A program made the position numbers and the translations under genes. From positions 1 through 64,000 of the forward strand of contig NZ_RAQQ01000009.1 of assembly GCF_003610785.1 (NCBI RefSeq): 64,000 nucleotides of DNA, read 5' to 3'. The notes beneath the pieces are model-generated. The model made no database searches and had not been told where the DNA came from. It saw only the letters and a list, made by a program, of their open reading frames with translations. The DNA comes from Micromonospora globbae. Its GTDB lineage: Bacteria > Actinomycetota > Actinomycetes > Mycobacteriales > Micromonosporaceae. How positions within the stretch are numbered: position 1 is the stretch's first letter; each line of letters starts with the position of its first letter. Positions 36,130 to 46,030 of this stretch are shown one piece after another.

Positions 36130-36840
36130 TCAGGAGGCCGCTACGTCGTTGAAGTACGCCTCCACTTGCAGCTCGATGTCCACTCCGCGCTCGGAGAGCC
36201 AGGGCTTGGGGTCGATCGGCTCGCCCTTGACATGGATCTCGAGATGCAGGTGGGCGCCGTAGGAGTGGCCCGTGTTGCCGACCAGCCCGAGCTGGTCGCC
36301 GGCCTTGACCTGCTGCCCCTCGCGCACGCTCAGGACGGAGGAGTGCCCGTAGATCGCCTCGCTGCCGTCGGGGTGCTGGACGATCACGGCGTAGCCGTAG
36401 CCGCCGAACCAGCCGGCCTTCGTGACGGTGCCGGCGTGGATCGCGACGTACGGAGTGCCCTCGGGCGCGACCAGGTCGACGCCGGTGTGCATCTTGCCCC
36501 AGCGCTCGCCGTAGGACGACTTGAGGTCGTAACCCTGCAGGGGCAGAAGCCATGCGTCGGATTCGGCCGCCTCCTCGCCCCGGGCGCTGTCCCGGGAGGC
36601 GCGGTCGCCCGCCTTCTCGCGGGCCGCGGCGTCGGCGCTGGTGATCGACGACTGGCTGATCTCGTCGAGGGCCGCCGGGTTGAAGTCCTTCGCGTCGGGC
36701 AGCGCGCTCGCGCCGAGCGCCACGATGCCCGCGCCGACGAACGCGGTGGTGACGACGGCGGCGTAGCGGCTCCGCGGTGGGGTGGGTACGCGGCGGCGAC
36801 CGCGATATCTATCGGGCTCAGACGACAGGCGCTGGCGCAC
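36130..36840 (-). CDS. M23 family metallopeptidase
   Basis: The 236-residue protein has an N-terminal basic region, one transmembrane or signal helix (about 27-47), a charged Ala/Glu/Ser-rich stretch with coiled-coil character (about 50-95) and a C-terminal M23 domain with HTGVDLV and HLHLEI zinc motifs. It acts on peptidoglycan outside the membrane. The GTG at 36840 is chosen because GGAGG ends six bases before it; the GTG at 36846 would abut the ribosome binding site. A good promoter lies at 36953-36981. Confidence 0.88.
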   Translation of the reverse strand: MRQRLSSEPDRYRGRRRVPTPPRSRYAAVVTTAFVGAGIVALGASALPDAKDFNPAALDEISQSSITSADAAAREKAGDRASRDSARGEEAAESDAWLLPLQGYDLKSSYGERWGKMHTGVDLVAPEGTPYVAIHAGTVTKAGWFGGYGYAVIVQHPDGSEAIYGHSSVLSVREGQQVKAGDQLGLVGNTGHSYGAHLHLEIHVKGEPIDPKPWLSERGVDIELQVEAYFNDVAAS

Positions 36841-36952
36841 GCACACCCTCCGTTGTCGGGGTTCCGAGTGGCCGGCGGACGTCGGTGACGCTCGGGTGAA
36901 CCTCCGCTGACCACGTCGTCACCCGTCCATGGACCTGATGACAACCGTGGAC

Positions 36953-36981
36953 ACGTTAGCCAACTGCAACACGAGTCACAA
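36953..36981 (-). promoter_or_regulatory. Promoter of the M23 gene
   Basis: On the minus strand, -35 TTGTGA (36976-36981), a 17-bp spacer and -10 TAACGT (36953-36958). The predicted start near 36946 leaves a leader of about 105 nt. Confidence 0.6.
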
Positions 36982-37199
36982 GCCGGAGCGCCGAATTGGC
37001 GCGGCGATCTGTCCGTTTGCGTCCGAGATTGTCGCGCCTCGCGACGCCGATCGGCGCCCTGGTTACTGTCCGTTCGTCGCGGAGCGTGACCGATACGGCG
37101 GAGTCGTCCGGCTTGACGGCGCGCGCTGCACGGCCCACCACGCCGGTGGACCGCGCCGGGGCGCCGGTACGGCGCGGTGCGGGCCCACCACCCCACGCC

Positions 37200-37280
37200 G
37201 GTCGCGCCGCGCCGGGGCGCCGGTCGAGGGCGTCGCGTCGGGGCGGCCGGTCGAGGGCGTCGCGTCGGGGCGCCGGTCGG
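37200..37280. repeat. About 27-bp tandem repeat, 2.3 units
   Basis: CCGGTCGAGGGCGTCGCGTC recurs at 37220 and 37247, and its start again at 37273, in the 533-bp gap between the M23 and B12-binding genes. The rest of this gap (36841-37373) holds the M23 promoter on the left and no supported ORF. Confidence 0.6.
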
Positions 37281-37373
37281 CACGGAGTTCCGGCCCGGAT
37301 TTCCGACCCCCCGTCGCGCGGGTTACCGTTCGTTCAGGTGAATGGCCGCCGAGCCGGTGAAAGGTGTGCGCTG

Positions 37374-37778
37374 ATGAGCTCTCGTATTCGGGTCGTCGTC
37401 GCGAAGCCCGGCCTGGACGGCCACGACCGCGGCGCGAAGGTGGTCGCCCGTGCCCTCCGCGACGCCGGTATGGAGGTCATCTACACCGGCCTGCACCAGA
37501 CCCCTGAGCAGATCGTCGAGACGGCCATCCAGGAGGACGCCGACGCCGTGGGCCTATCCGTGCTCTCCGGCGCGCACATGACCCTCTTCCGCCGGGTGCT
37601 GGAACTGCTCGCCGAGCGCGACGCCCGGGACATCGTGGTCTTCGGCGGCGGCATCATCCCCGACGCCGACATCCCGGAGCTGGAGCGCCTGGGCGTCGCC
37701 AAGATCTTCACGCCGGGCGCCACGACCGCCTCGATCGTGGAGTGGGTGCGGCAGAACGTCGCGCAGCCGGTGAGCTGA
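37374..37778 (+). CDS. Stand-alone cobalamin-binding domain (acyl-CoA mutase small subunit type)
   Basis: The 134-residue protein is a complete B12-binding domain with the signature [10 protein letters not shown] (lower-axial-ligand His in DxHxxG), LSVLSGAH and FGGGIIPD. It matches the C-terminal domain of methylmalonyl-CoA mutase or the small subunit of isobutyryl-CoA mutase (IcmB type), which pairs with a separate catalytic subunit. No catalytic subunit lies in this window. The ATG at 37374 follows GAAAGGTG. A terminator follows at 37898. A nearby isobutyryl-CoA mutase subunit gene is also found near pcrA and sucC in Streptomyces, from memory. Confidence 0.85.
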   Translation: MSSRIRVVVAKPGLDGHDRGAKVVARALRDAGMEVIYTGLHQTPEQIVETAIQEDADAVGLSVLSGAHMTLFRRVLELLAERDARDIVVFGGGIIPDADIPELERLGVAKIFTPGATTASIVEWVRQNVAQPVS

Positions 37779-37897
37779 GCCGACCGGACGTCGAACGCGC
37801 AGCCGGTGAGCTGCGCCGGCCCGACGGCGGAGCGCGCGTCCCGGGCGGGGGACACGGCCGACCTCCGGCGGGGAGCCCGCCGACCCCCGGACAGGGG

Positions 37898-37934
37898 GAG
37901 GGGCCGGACGCACCCCTCACACGTCCGGCCCCTC
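37898..37934 (+). terminator. Terminator after the cobalamin-binding gene
   Basis: A 13-bp perfect stem (37898-37910 with 37922-37934) with an 11-base loop, followed by TATG. The remaining gap to sucC (37779-38267) holds the sucC promoter and no supported ORF beyond a five-codon one. Confidence 0.75.
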
Positions 37935-38136
37935 TATGCACGATGCCCCGCCGCCACCCCTCGACCGACAGGGCATCGGCCGTCTCCCGTCTTCGCGCTG
38001 ACCAGCGCTCCGACACCTGACTCAACGACGCCCTCCCGGAGGGGTTACGCACCCACCGCAACATCGCCCGGACGGCTGATACGCGACCACGTCCGGAGGG
38101 TGGTTGTGCATTACCGCACACCGCGCACCCGCTCGG

Positions 38137-38164
38137 TTGCCGCCGGTGCCCACCTCGCTAGGCT
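38137..38164 (+). promoter_or_regulatory. Promoter of sucCD
   Basis: -35 TTGCCG (38137-38142), 16-bp spacer, -10 TAGGCT (38159-38164). Transcription should start near 38171, one base before a five-codon ORF, MACFK (38172-38189), leaving an approximately 97-nt leader before sucC. Confidence 0.6.
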
Positions 38165-38267
38165 GCGGCCAATGGCCTGTTTCAAGTGATGACAGGCGTC
38201 AAACTGTTTTCCAAACGCTGGTGGCGGCGCGACGGCGCGCCGCGGAGACGGGACGGGACGCGCAATC

Positions 38268-39446
38268 GTGGACCTGTACGAGTACCAGGGGCGGGACCTG
38301 TTCGAGCGGCACGGACTTCCCGTGCTCGCCGGCGGCGTCGCCACGACCCCGGAGGAGGCCCGCGCGATCGCCGAACGCCTCGGCGGCCGGGTGGTCGTCA
38401 AGGCTCAGGTGAAGGTCGGCGGCCGGGGCAAGGCCGGCGGCGTGAAGCTGGCCGAGGGCGCGGAGGAGACGGTGGCCCGGGCCACCGACATCCTCGGCAT
38501 GGACATCAAGGGTCACACCGTCCACAAGGTCATGATCACCGTGACCGCGGACGTGGCCGAGGAGTACTACTTCTCCTACCTGCTCGACCGGGCGAACCGC
38601 ACCTTCCTCTGCATCGCCAGCGTCGCCGGCGGCATGGACATCGAGCAGGTCGCCGCGGAGACCCCGGAGAAGGTCGTCAAGATGCCGATCGACGCGGTCG
38701 AGGGCGTGGACGAGGCGAAGGCGCGCGAGATCGTCGACGCCGCCGGCTTCCCGGCCGACGTCGCCGACCAGGTCGTCGAGGTGGCCGTCGGGCTCTGGAA
38801 GGCGTTCGTCGCCGAGGACGCGACCCTCGTCGAGGTGAACCCGCTCGCCAAGACCCGCGAGGGCAAGCTGCTGCTGCTCGACGCGAAGGTGAGCCTCGAC
38901 GAGAACGCCGCGTTCCGCCACCCGGACCACGAGGCGCTCGTCGACCAGGCCGCGGTGGACCCGCTGGAGCAGGCCGCCAAGGAGAAGGACCTCAACTACG
39001 TCAAGCTCGACGGCGAGGTCGGCATCATCGGCAACGGCGCGGGCCTCGTCATGTCGACCCTCGACGTGGTCGCGTACGCCGGTGAGCGGCACGGCGGCGT
39101 CAAGCCGGCGAACTTCCTCGACATCGGCGGTGGCGCGAGCGCCGCCGTGATGGCGAACGGGCTGGAGATCGTCCTCTCCGACCCCTCGGTGAAGAGCGTC
39201 TTCGTCAACGTCTTCGGCGGCATCACCGCCTGCGACGCGGTCGCCAACGGCATCGTCCAGGCGCTCGCCCTGCTGGAGCAGCGCGGCGAGAAGGTCACGA
39301 AGCCGCTCGTCGTCCGGCTCGACGGCAACAACGCCGAGGAGGGCCGGGCGATCCTCGACGGCGCGAACAACCCGCTGATCCAGCGGGTGGACACCATGGA
39401 TGGCGCGGCCGAGCGGGCCGCCGAGCTGGCCGCTGCGGGGGTCTGA
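38268..39446 (+). CDS. sucC: Succinyl-CoA synthetase beta subunit
   Basis: SucC with SucD converts succinyl-CoA to succinate with formation of ATP or GTP in the TCA cycle. The 392-residue protein has an N-terminal ATP-grasp domain ([57 protein letters not shown]) and the C-terminal ligase domain (NIFGG-type [16 protein letters not shown]). The GTG at 38268 follows GGGACGGGACGCG. sucD starts 2 bp after the stop. Confidence 0.96.
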   Translation: MDLYEYQGRDLFERHGLPVLAGGVATTPEEARAIAERLGGRVVVKAQVKVGGRGKAGGVKLAEGAEETVARATDILGMDIKGHTVHKVMITVTADVAEEYYFSYLLDRANRTFLCIASVAGGMDIEQVAAETPEKVVKMPIDAVEGVDEAKAREIVDAAGFPADVADQVVEVAVGLWKAFVAEDATLVEVNPLAKTREGKLLLLDAKVSLDENAAFRHPDHEALVDQAAVDPLEQAAKEKDLNYVKLDGEVGIIGNGAGLVMSTLDVVAYAGERHGGVKPANFLDIGGGASAAVMANGLEIVLSDPSVKSVFVNVFGGITACDAVANGIVQALALLEQRGEKVTKPLVVRLDGNNAEEGRAILDGANNPLIQRVDTMDGAAERAAELAAAGV

Positions 39447-39448
39447 TC

Positions 39449-40336
39449 ATGGCAATCTGGCTGACCAAGGACTCGAAGGTCATCGTGCAGGGGATGACCG
39501 GCTCCGAGGGTTCCAAGCACACCCGGCGGATGCTCGCCGCCGGCACCAACATCGTGGGCGGCACCAACCCGCGCAAGGCGGGGCAGACCGTCGACTTCGA
39601 CGGCACGGCCCTTCCGGTCTTCGCCACCGTGGCCGACGCCATGAAGGAGACCGGGGCGAACGTCACGGTGATCTTCGTACCGCCGCAGTTCACCAAGGCC
39701 GCGGTGATCGAGGCGATCGACGCCGGGATCGAGCTGGCCGTGGTCATCACCGAGGGCGTGCCGGTGCACGACACCGCCGCGTTCTGGGCGTACAACGTGG
39801 CCAAGGGCGAGCGGACCCGCATCATCGGGCCGAACTGCCCCGGCATCGCCTCGCCGGGTGCCTCGAACGCCGGCATCATCCCGGCCGACATCACCGGCCC
39901 GGGCCGGATCGGCCTGGTCAGCAAGAGCGGCACGCTGACCTACCAGATGATGTACGAGCTGCGCGACATCGGCTTCTCGACCTGCGTCGGCATCGGTGGT
40001 GACCCGATCATCGGCACCACCCACATCGACGCCCTCGCGGCGTTCGAGGCCGACCCGGACACCGACGCGATCGTGATGATCGGCGAGATCGGCGGCGACG
40101 CCGAGGAGCGGGCCGCCGAGTTCATCAAGGCCAACGTCACCAAGCCGGTGGTCGGCTACATCGCCGGTTTCACCGCGCCGCCCGGCAAGACCATGGGCCA
40201 CGCCGGTGCGATCATCTCCGGCTCCGCCGGCACCGCCGAGGCGAAGAAGGCGGCGCTGGAGGCGGTCGGCGTCAAGGTCGGCAAGACGCCGACCGAGACC
40301 GCCCGCCTGATGCGGGAGATCATGTCCGCTGGCTGA
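39449..40336 (+). CDS. sucD: Succinyl-CoA synthetase alpha subunit
   Basis: The 295-residue alpha subunit has the CoA-binding Rossmann domain ([30 protein letters not shown]) and the ligase domain with the phosphorylated histidine H251 in [20 protein letters not shown]. It forms the active enzyme with sucC, with which it is co-transcribed. A terminator hairpin follows 16 bp downstream. Confidence 0.96.
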   Translation: MAIWLTKDSKVIVQGMTGSEGSKHTRRMLAAGTNIVGGTNPRKAGQTVDFDGTALPVFATVADAMKETGANVTVIFVPPQFTKAAVIEAIDAGIELAVVITEGVPVHDTAAFWAYNVAKGERTRIIGPNCPGIASPGASNAGIIPADITGPGRIGLVSKSGTLTYQMMYELRDIGFSTCVGIGGDPIIGTTHIDALAAFEADPDTDAIVMIGEIGGDAEERAAEFIKANVTKPVVGYIAGFTAPPGKTMGHAGAIISGSAGTAEAKKAALEAVGVKVGKTPTETARLMREIMSAG

Positions 40337-40352
40337 GTGGACGGTGCCTGCC

Positions 40353-40384
40353 GAGGGGGTCGACCGGAACCGGTCGGCCCCCTC
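40353..40384 (+). terminator. Terminator of sucCD
   Basis: A near-perfect 15-bp inverted repeat (GAGGGGGTCGACCGG with CCGGTCGGCCCCCTC, one G-T pair) centred at 40368. Confidence 0.75.
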
Positions 40385-40548
40385 CGCCTTCTCCGCCCGT
40401 GCGGTCGCGGCCCGGCCCGCGCACCCCGCGGGGGCGTGCCAGGGGCGGCGGCGCACGTCCCGGTGCGCACCGTGGAGATCGGAACTCGTGGCCGTGGCGC
40501 GGCGGTATCGGACTGCCGCCGGGGACACGGCGTGCCAGAGTAGACGCG

Positions 40549-41841
40549 ATGTCCCCCGACACCCCTGAGCAGACCCGCCGCTCCGGTGCGATCACCGCCG
40601 ACGGCCGGCCGGCGAGCCGTGCCGCCACCGGCGGGCGCGTGCCCGCCCCGCGTGCCGGTGGGTCGCCGCGCTCCCGGGCGCCGCTCGCGGTGGCCGCGGC
40701 GGTGGCCGCCCTCGGGGCCGGACTCACCTCGTACCTGCCGGTCGCGATCGTCCTCGGCCTCGCCCAGCTCAGCGAGGACGCCGGCTCGGTCGTCGGCGCC
40801 CTGCGGGCGGGGCTGGCGGGCTGGCTGCTCGGGCACGGCGTGCCGCTGCGGACCGACGCCGGGCCGCTCGGGCTCGCCCCGCTGGCCCTCACCGCGCTGG
40901 TGATCTGGCGTCTGACCCGCGCCGGGGTGCACGTCAGCCGGGCCATGGGCGCCCGCGGCGGCCGCTCACCGCGGCAGGCGCTCACCGCCGCCGGGGCGGT
41001 CGGCCTCGGGTACGCGCCGCTCGGCGTCCTCGCCGCCGTACTGTCCGACCTGGGCGGCCCGGCCGCGTCACCCGTCCGCGCCGGGGTGACCTTCGCGCTG
41101 GTCGGCGCGGGCGCCGCGCTCGCCGGCGCCGCGCGGATCACCGGGGTGGCCGCCCTGCTCGCCGAGCGCGCGCCGGCGCTCGCCCGGGACGGCGTCCGCA
41201 CCGGCCTGGTCGCCGGCCTGCTGCTGCTCGCCGCCGGGGCCGGGGCCGCCGGGCTCGCCGTGGCCACCGGAGGCGGTGACGCGGCCGACATGATCGGCGC
41301 GTACCGGACCGGGGTGGCCGGGCAGGCCGGGATCATCCTGGTCAGTCTCGCGTACGCGCCGAACGCCACGATCTGGTCGGCCAGCTACCTGCTCGGTCCC
41401 GGGTTCGCCGTGGGCACCGACACGGCCGTGCGCACGAGCGAGGTCTCCGTGGGCGTGCTGCCGGCCGTACCGCTGCTGGCCGGCCTGCCGCGCGGCCCGA
41501 TGGACGGGCTCGGCGCCGGGCTGCTCGCGGTGCCGGTGCTGGCCGGGATGACGGCCGGATGGCTGCTCGCCCGCCGGCTGATCCGGCTCGCCGCCGACGA
41601 GCGGACGCCGCTGGCCTGGGGGCCGCTGCTCGGCCCGGCGGCCGTCGCCGGCCCGGTGGCCGGTGTGCTGCTCGGGATCCTGGCGGCCGCCTCGGCCGGG
41701 CCGCTCGGCGGCGGTCGGCTGGCCCAGATGGGCCCGGTCGCCTGGCAGGTCGCCGCGGTGACCACCGCGGTGGTCGCGGCGGGAGCCCTGCTCGGCGCGG
41801 CCCTCACGCGCACGTTCACCCGCGCCCCCGCGGCCCGCTGA
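40549..41841 (+). CDS. DUF6350 polytopic membrane protein
   Basis: A 430-residue hydrophobic protein with about ten transmembrane helices after a short soluble N-terminus (about 1-45). It is Ala/Gly/Leu-rich with few charged residues and no catalytic motif. Homologues stand between sucD and purN in many actinobacteria, which is the basis for the family call; function is unknown. The ATG at 40549 lacks a ribosome binding site and follows CAGAGT by seven bases (leaderless spacing); in-frame upstream codons look non-coding. Confidence 0.82.
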   Translation: MSPDTPEQTRRSGAITADGRPASRAATGGRVPAPRAGGSPRSRAPLAVAAAVAALGAGLTSYLPVAIVLGLAQLSEDAGSVVGALRAGLAGWLLGHGVPLRTDAGPLGLAPLALTALVIWRLTRAGVHVSRAMGARGGRSPRQALTAAGAVGLGYAPLGVLAAVLSDLGGPAASPVRAGVTFALVGAGAALAGAARITGVAALLAERAPALARDGVRTGLVAGLLLLAAGAGAAGLAVATGGGDAADMIGAYRTGVAGQAGIILVSLAYAPNATIWSASYLLGPGFAVGTDTAVRTSEVSVGVLPAVPLLAGLPRGPMDGLGAGLLAVPVLAGMTAGWLLARRLIRLAADERTPLAWGPLLGPAAVAGPVAGVLLGILAAASAGPLGGGRLAQMGPVAWQVAAVTTAVVAAGALLGAALTRTFTRAPAAR

Positions 41842-41860
41842 GCCCCCACCGAGGACGACG

Positions 41861-41889
41861 AAGGGGGCGCCCCGCCGGGGCGCCCCCTT
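41861..41889. terminator. Bidirectional terminator between DUF6350 and DUF4190 genes
   Basis: AAGGGGGCGCCCC (41861-41873) pairs with GGGGCGCCCCCTT (41877-41889), loop GCC, between convergent genes, with AA and TT flanks that give short U tracts both ways. Confidence 0.88.
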
Positions 41890-41904
41890 CCACTCCGTCG
41901 CGGA

Positions 41905-42480
41905 TCAGGGCTCGGTCGGCAGGCTCACGTTCGCCACGATGCCGAGGATGAGCACCACGATGCCGAGGCCGACACCGACGGCGCCGCAGATCAGACCGGC
42001 CTTCGCCTGCCCGGCGTTGTTGGCCTGCCCCTGGGCGACCTTCTGCTTGGCCAGGTAGCCGGTGATGATGCCGGCGATGCCCACCGGGATGCCCAGGTAG
42101 AGGCAGCACACCAGCGGGATCGACGCGATGCCGAGGATCATCGACACGAGGCCGAGGGTGTTGTTCTGCCCGGACTGCTGCGGGTAGCCGGCGTTCGGGT
42201 AGGTGGGGGCGGCGCCGTACGGCTGCTGCTGGGCGTACGGGTCCTGGTACGGCTGGCCGTAGGGCTGCCCGGAGGTGGGCTGCTGCCCGTACGGCGCCTG
42301 CGGCGGCTGGCCGTACGGCTGCCCCGAGGTGGGCTGCTGCCCGTACGGCTGGCCCGAGGTCGGCTGCTGGCCGTAGGGCGCGGCCGGCGGCGGGGCGTAC
42401 GGGTCGTGGTGCGGCTGGGCGGTCGGATCCTGGTTCGGCTGCTGGCCGTACGGGTCCTGACCGGGGTTACCGGGCTGCAT
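41905..42480 (-). CDS. DUF4190-type membrane protein with PYGQQP repeats
   Basis: The 191-residue protein has a long N-terminal Gln/Pro/Tyr/Gly-rich region (1-105) with repeats of PYGQQPTSGQ, and two transmembrane helices (about 110-140 and 160-185) of the DUF4190 kind (LGLVSMILGIASIPLVCC, AGLICGAVGVGLGIVVLI). Such proteins are common in actinobacteria and unassigned in function; the disordered region may mediate assembly at the membrane. The ATG at 42480 follows AAGGAGCC. Confidence 0.82.
   Translation of the reverse strand: MQPGNPGQDPYGQQPNQDPTAQPHHDPYAPPPAAPYGQQPTSGQPYGQQPTSGQPYGQPPQAPYGQQPTSGQPYGQPYQDPYAQQQPYGAAPTYPNAGYPQQSGQNNTLGLVSMILGIASIPLVCCLYLGIPVGIAGIITGYLAKQKVAQGQANNAGQAKAGLICGAVGVGLGIVVLILGIVANVSLPTEP
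42243..42375. repeat. About 30-bp imperfect coding repeats in the DUF4190 gene
   Basis: The block GTACGGCTGCCC-GAGGTGGGCTGCTG recurs about four times, encoding PYGQQPTSGQ units. It may vary in copy number between strains. Confidence 0.6.
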
Positions 42481-42755
42481 GCGACGAGGCTCCTTGGCTG
42501 TGTCCGTCAGTACGTGTCGCTATCCATGATCGCGCCGGCGCCACCGGCGCGCAGCACCCGCACCACGACGCCGCGAGCGGCGGCTCCCCGGCGTCGGCCG
42601 TGCGTGGGCGCTCCTGTCGACGCGGCGGTCCCGTCCCGCACCGATGCGGGACCGGGCACGCGCCGGCCCGAACGGGCGCAGCGTACCGGTTCGACGCCAG
42701 TCCGTCGTCGCCCGTCCGTGCGCCGCCCAGACGCTGGTCACTCCGACCTGCCCGG

Positions 42756-42767
42756 TAGGGTGGCCCG
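42756..42767 (+). promoter_or_regulatory. -10 box of purNH at leaderless spacing
   Basis: TAGGGT (42756-42761) is followed by six bases and the purN GTG at 42768; no ribosome binding site is present. Confidence 0.5.
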
Positions 42768-43388
42768 GTGACCGAGCCCGCGTCCGCCGCCCGCATCGTC
42801 GTCCTCGTCTCCGGATCGGGGAGCAACCTGCAGGCACTGCTGGACGCCGCGGCCGACCCGGCGTACGGCGCCCGGGTGGTCGCGGTCGGCGCCGACCGGG
42901 ACGGGATCGGCGGGCTGGAGCGCGCCGCCGCGGCCGGGGTGCCGACGTTCGTGGTGCCGCTCAAGGCGTACGACACGCGCGAGGACTGGGATCGCGCGCT
43001 CACCGCGCAGGTCGCCGCGCACCGCCCGGACCTGGTCATCTCCGCGGGCTTCCTGAAGCTGGTCGGGCCGCACTTCCTCGCGGCCTTCGGCGACCGCTAC
43101 CTGAACACGCACAACACCCTGTTGCCCGCGTTCCCCGGCATCCACGGCCCGCGTGACGCCCTCGCCTACGGGGTGAAGATCACCGGAGCCACCCTCTTCT
43201 TCGTCGACGCCGGAATGGACACCGGCCCGATCGTCGCGCAGGTGGCGGTGCCGGTGCTCGACGACGACGACGAGGAGACGCTCACCGAGCGCATCAAGTC
43301 GGCCGAGCGGCGCCAGCTCGTCGAGCAGGTCGGCCGCCTGGTCCGCAACGGCTGGACGATCACCGGAAGAAAGGTCACGATCCCGTGA
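42768..43388 (+). CDS. purN: Phosphoribosylglycinamide formyltransferase
   Basis: PurN adds a formyl group from 10-formyltetrahydrofolate to glycinamide ribonucleotide, the third step of purine synthesis. The 206-residue protein has the phosphate loop [13 protein letters not shown], the catalytic region [15 protein letters not shown] and the aspartate in [10 protein letters not shown]. The GTG start is leaderless-looking. The stop overlaps the purH start (GTGA at 43385-43388), so the two are coupled. folD at 51352 makes the folate donor. Confidence 0.95.
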   Translation: MTEPASAARIVVLVSGSGSNLQALLDAAADPAYGARVVAVGADRDGIGGLERAAAAGVPTFVVPLKAYDTREDWDRALTAQVAAHRPDLVISAGFLKLVGPHFLAAFGDRYLNTHNTLLPAFPGIHGPRDALAYGVKITGATLFFVDAGMDTGPIVAQVAVPVLDDDDEETLTERIKSAERRQLVEQVGRLVRNGWTITGRKVTIP

Positions 43389-44953
43389 GCTCCACTCAGG
43401 ACGAGCGTCGCCCGATCAGGCGGGCGCTGGTCAGCGTCTACGACAAGACCGGCCTGGTCGAGCTGGCCCGGGCGCTGCACGCGGCCGGCGTGGAGATCGT
43501 CTCGACCGGCAGCACGGCGGCGACGATCGCCGGCGCCGGAGTGCCGGTCACGGCCGTGGAGACGGTCACCGGGTTCCCCGAGGTCCTCGACGGGCGGGTC
43601 AAGACGCTGCACCCGAAGGTGCACGCCGGCCTGCTGGCCGACCTGCGGAAGCAGTCGCACGCCGACCAGCTCGACGAGATGGGGGTGGCGCCGTTCGACC
43701 TGCTGGTGAGCAACCTCTACCCGTTCCAGGCGACGGTGGCCTCCGGCGCGAGCCTCGACGAGTGCGTGGAGCAGATCGACATCGGCGGCCCGGCGATGGT
43801 CCGCGCGGCGGCCAAGAACCACGCCTCGGTCGCCGTGGTGACGGACCCGTCGGCGTACCCGGCCGTACGGGAGGCGCTCGACGCGGGCGGGTTCACCCTC
43901 ACGCAGCGCCGCGCCCTGGCGGCGCGGGCGTTCGCCGACATCGCCGAGTACGACGTGGCGGTCGCCAACTGGTGCGCGGTGCAGCTCGGCGGCGAGCCGG
44001 AGTGGCCGGCCTTCGCCGGGCTGGCGCTGCGGGCGGACCGGGCGCTGCGCTACGGCGAGAACCCGCACCAGGCGGCCGCGCTCTACACCGACCCGGACGC
44101 GCCGGCGGGGCTGGCCCAGGCCGAGCAGCTGCACGGCAAGGAGATGTCCTACAACAACTACGTCGACGCGGACGCCGCGTGGCGGGCCGCGAACGACTTC
44201 CCCGACCAGCCGGCGGTGGCGATCATCAAGCACGCCAACCCGTGCGGCATCGCCGTCGGCGCGGACGTGGCCGAGGCGCACCGCAAGGCGCACGCCTGCG
44301 ACCCGGTCTCCGCGTACGGGGGCGTGATCGCGGTGAACCGGCCGGTGACCGTGGAGCTGGCCCGGCAGGTGGCCGACATCTTCACCGAGGTGGTGGTGGC
44401 GCCGGGGTACGAGGACGGCGCCGTCGAGATCCTCCAGGGCAAGAAGAACATCCGGCTGCTGCGCGCCCCGGCCTGGAACCCGCCGCCCGCGGAGTGGCGG
44501 CAGGTCAGCGGCGGTGTGCTGGTGCAGATGGCGGACCGCGTCGACGCGCCGGGCGACGACCCGGCCACCTGGCGGCTCGCGGCCGGCGACCCGGCCGACG
44601 AGGAGACGCTGCGCGATCTCGCGTTCGCCTGGCGGGCGGTCCGCGCCGTGAAGAGCAACGCCATCCTGCTGGCCCGCGACGGCGCGACCGTCGGCGTGGG
44701 CATGGGGCAGGTGAACCGGGTGGACTCGGCGCAGCTCGCGGTGCGCCGGGCCGGCGCCGACCGGGCGCGCGGCGCGGTCTGCGCCTCCGACGCGTTCTTC
44801 CCGTTCGCCGACGGTCCGAAGATCCTCATCGAGGCCGGCGTGCGGGCCATCGTGCAGCCCGGCGGGTCGATCCGCGACGAGGAGGTCATCGCGGCCGCCA
44901 AGGAGGCCGGCGTGACCATGTACCTCACGGGCACCCGCCACTTCTTCCACTGA
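43385..44953 (+). CDS. purH: Bifunctional AICAR formyltransferase/IMP cyclohydrolase
   Basis: PurH carries out the last two steps to IMP. The 522-residue protein has an MGS-like cyclohydrolase domain (about 10-150: [51 protein letters not shown]) and the formyltransferase domain (about 150-522) with [37 protein letters not shown] and the C-terminal [18 protein letters not shown] segment. It starts with GTG in overlap with purN and ends at a strong bidirectional terminator. Confidence 0.95.
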   Translation: MSSTQDERRPIRRALVSVYDKTGLVELARALHAAGVEIVSTGSTAATIAGAGVPVTAVETVTGFPEVLDGRVKTLHPKVHAGLLADLRKQSHADQLDEMGVAPFDLLVSNLYPFQATVASGASLDECVEQIDIGGPAMVRAAAKNHASVAVVTDPSAYPAVREALDAGGFTLTQRRALAARAFADIAEYDVAVANWCAVQLGGEPEWPAFAGLALRADRALRYGENPHQAAALYTDPDAPAGLAQAEQLHGKEMSYNNYVDADAAWRAANDFPDQPAVAIIKHANPCGIAVGADVAEAHRKAHACDPVSAYGGVIAVNRPVTVELARQVADIFTEVVVAPGYEDGAVEILQGKKNIRLLRAPAWNPPPAEWRQVSGGVLVQMADRVDAPGDDPATWRLAAGDPADEETLRDLAFAWRAVRAVKSNAILLARDGATVGVGMGQVNRVDSAQLAVRRAGADRARGAVCASDAFFPFADGPKILIEAGVRAIVQPGGSIRDEEVIAAAKEAGVTMYLTGTRHFFH

Positions 44954-44960
44954 CCAGCCC

Positions 44961-44990
44961 GCCCCCCGCGCCCGGCCGGGCGCGGGGGGC
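44961..44990. terminator. Bidirectional terminator between purH and oligopeptide operon 2
   Basis: GCCCCCCGCGCCCGG (44961-44975) is followed at once by its exact reverse complement (44976-44990), a 30-bp palindrome between convergent genes. Confidence 0.85.
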
Positions 44991-44998
44991 GCGCCGGG

Positions 44999-46030
44999 TC
45001 AGGCGGCCGCCGGGCGGACCTCGGCGAAGTGGCAGGCCGAGGGGTGCGGGTCGGCGGCCCGCGCGACCGTGAGCGGCTCCTCGGTCGCGCAGACCTCCTG
45101 GGCCTTCCAGCAGCGCGTGCGGAACCGGCAGCCCGACGGCGGGTCGGCCGGCGACGGCACGTCACCGGTCAGCCGGATGATGTTCCGCTCGTGGCGCACC
45201 TCGGGGTCGGGCACCGGCACCGCCGACAGCAGCGCCTGGGTGTACGGGTGGGTGGCCCGCTCGTAGATTTCGTCCTCGGTGCCGATCTCCACGATCTTGC
45301 CGAGGTACATGACGGCGACCCGGTCGGAGATGTGCCGGACGACCGACAGGTCGTGCGCGATGAAGATGTAGGAGAGCCCGAACTCGTCCTGGAGCTGCTC
45401 CAGCAGGTTGATCACCTGGGCCTGGATGGAGACGTCGAGGGCCGACACCGGCTCGTCGCAGACGATGATCTCGGGGCGCAGGGCGAGCGCCCGGGCGATG
45501 CCGATGCGCTGCCGCTGGCCGCCGGAGAACTGGTGCGGGTACCGGTTGATGTGCTCCGGGTTCAGCCCGACGACGTCCAGCAGCTCCTGGACCCGCTTGC
45601 GGCGGCTGCCGCGCGGCGCGGCGTCCGGGTGGATCTCGAACGGCTCGCCGATGATGTCGCCGACGGTCATCCGCGGGTTCAGCGAGGTGTACGGGTCCTG
45701 CATGACCATCTGCATGTTGCGCCGCAGCCGGCGCAGCTCCGCGCCGGAGGCCTTGAACAGGTCCCGCCCCTCCAGAATCGCCCGCCCCGACGTCGGCGTC
45801 TCCAGCCGCATGAGCAGCCGGGCCAGCGTGGACTTCCCGCAGCCGGACTCGCCCACCACGCCGAGCGTCTCACCGCGGCGCAGCTCGAAGCTCACGCCGT
45901 CCACGGCCTTGACGGCGCCGACCTGCTTCTTGAACAGCACACCCTGCGAGATCGGGAAGTGCTTGACCACGTTGTCGACCGAGAGGATCGTCTCGCCCCG
46001 GACCTTGGTGGAGCTAGCGGGCGCTGTCAT
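44999..46030 (-). CDS. Oligopeptide ABC transporter ATP-binding protein, DppF/OppF type (operon 2)
   Basis: The 343-residue ATPase has Walker A GESGCGKS, signature [20 protein letters not shown], Walker B IIVCDEP and the OppF-type cysteine motif [13 protein letters not shown]. It is nearly the same sequence as the operon 1 ATPase at 28824-29840 over long stretches. The ATG at 46030 follows AGGAGGTGCGTG; a longer start at 46060 would lie in the upstream ATPase gene. It overlaps that gene by 17 bp and is the last gene of the operon. Confidence 0.93.
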   Translation of the reverse strand: MTAPASSTKVRGETILSVDNVVKHFPISQGVLFKKQVGAVKAVDGVSFELRRGETLGVVGESGCGKSTLARLLMRLETPTSGRAILEGRDLFKASGAELRRLRRNMQMVMQDPYTSLNPRMTVGDIIGEPFEIHPDAAPRGSRRKRVQELLDVVGLNPEHINRYPHQFSGGQRQRIGIARALALRPEIIVCDEPVSALDVSIQAQVINLLEQLQDEFGLSYIFIAHDLSVVRHISDRVAVMYLGKIVEIGTEDEIYERATHPYTQALLSAVPVPDPEVRHERNIIRLTGDVPSPADPPSGCRFRTRCWKAQEVCATEEPLTVARAADPHPSACHFAEVRPAAA

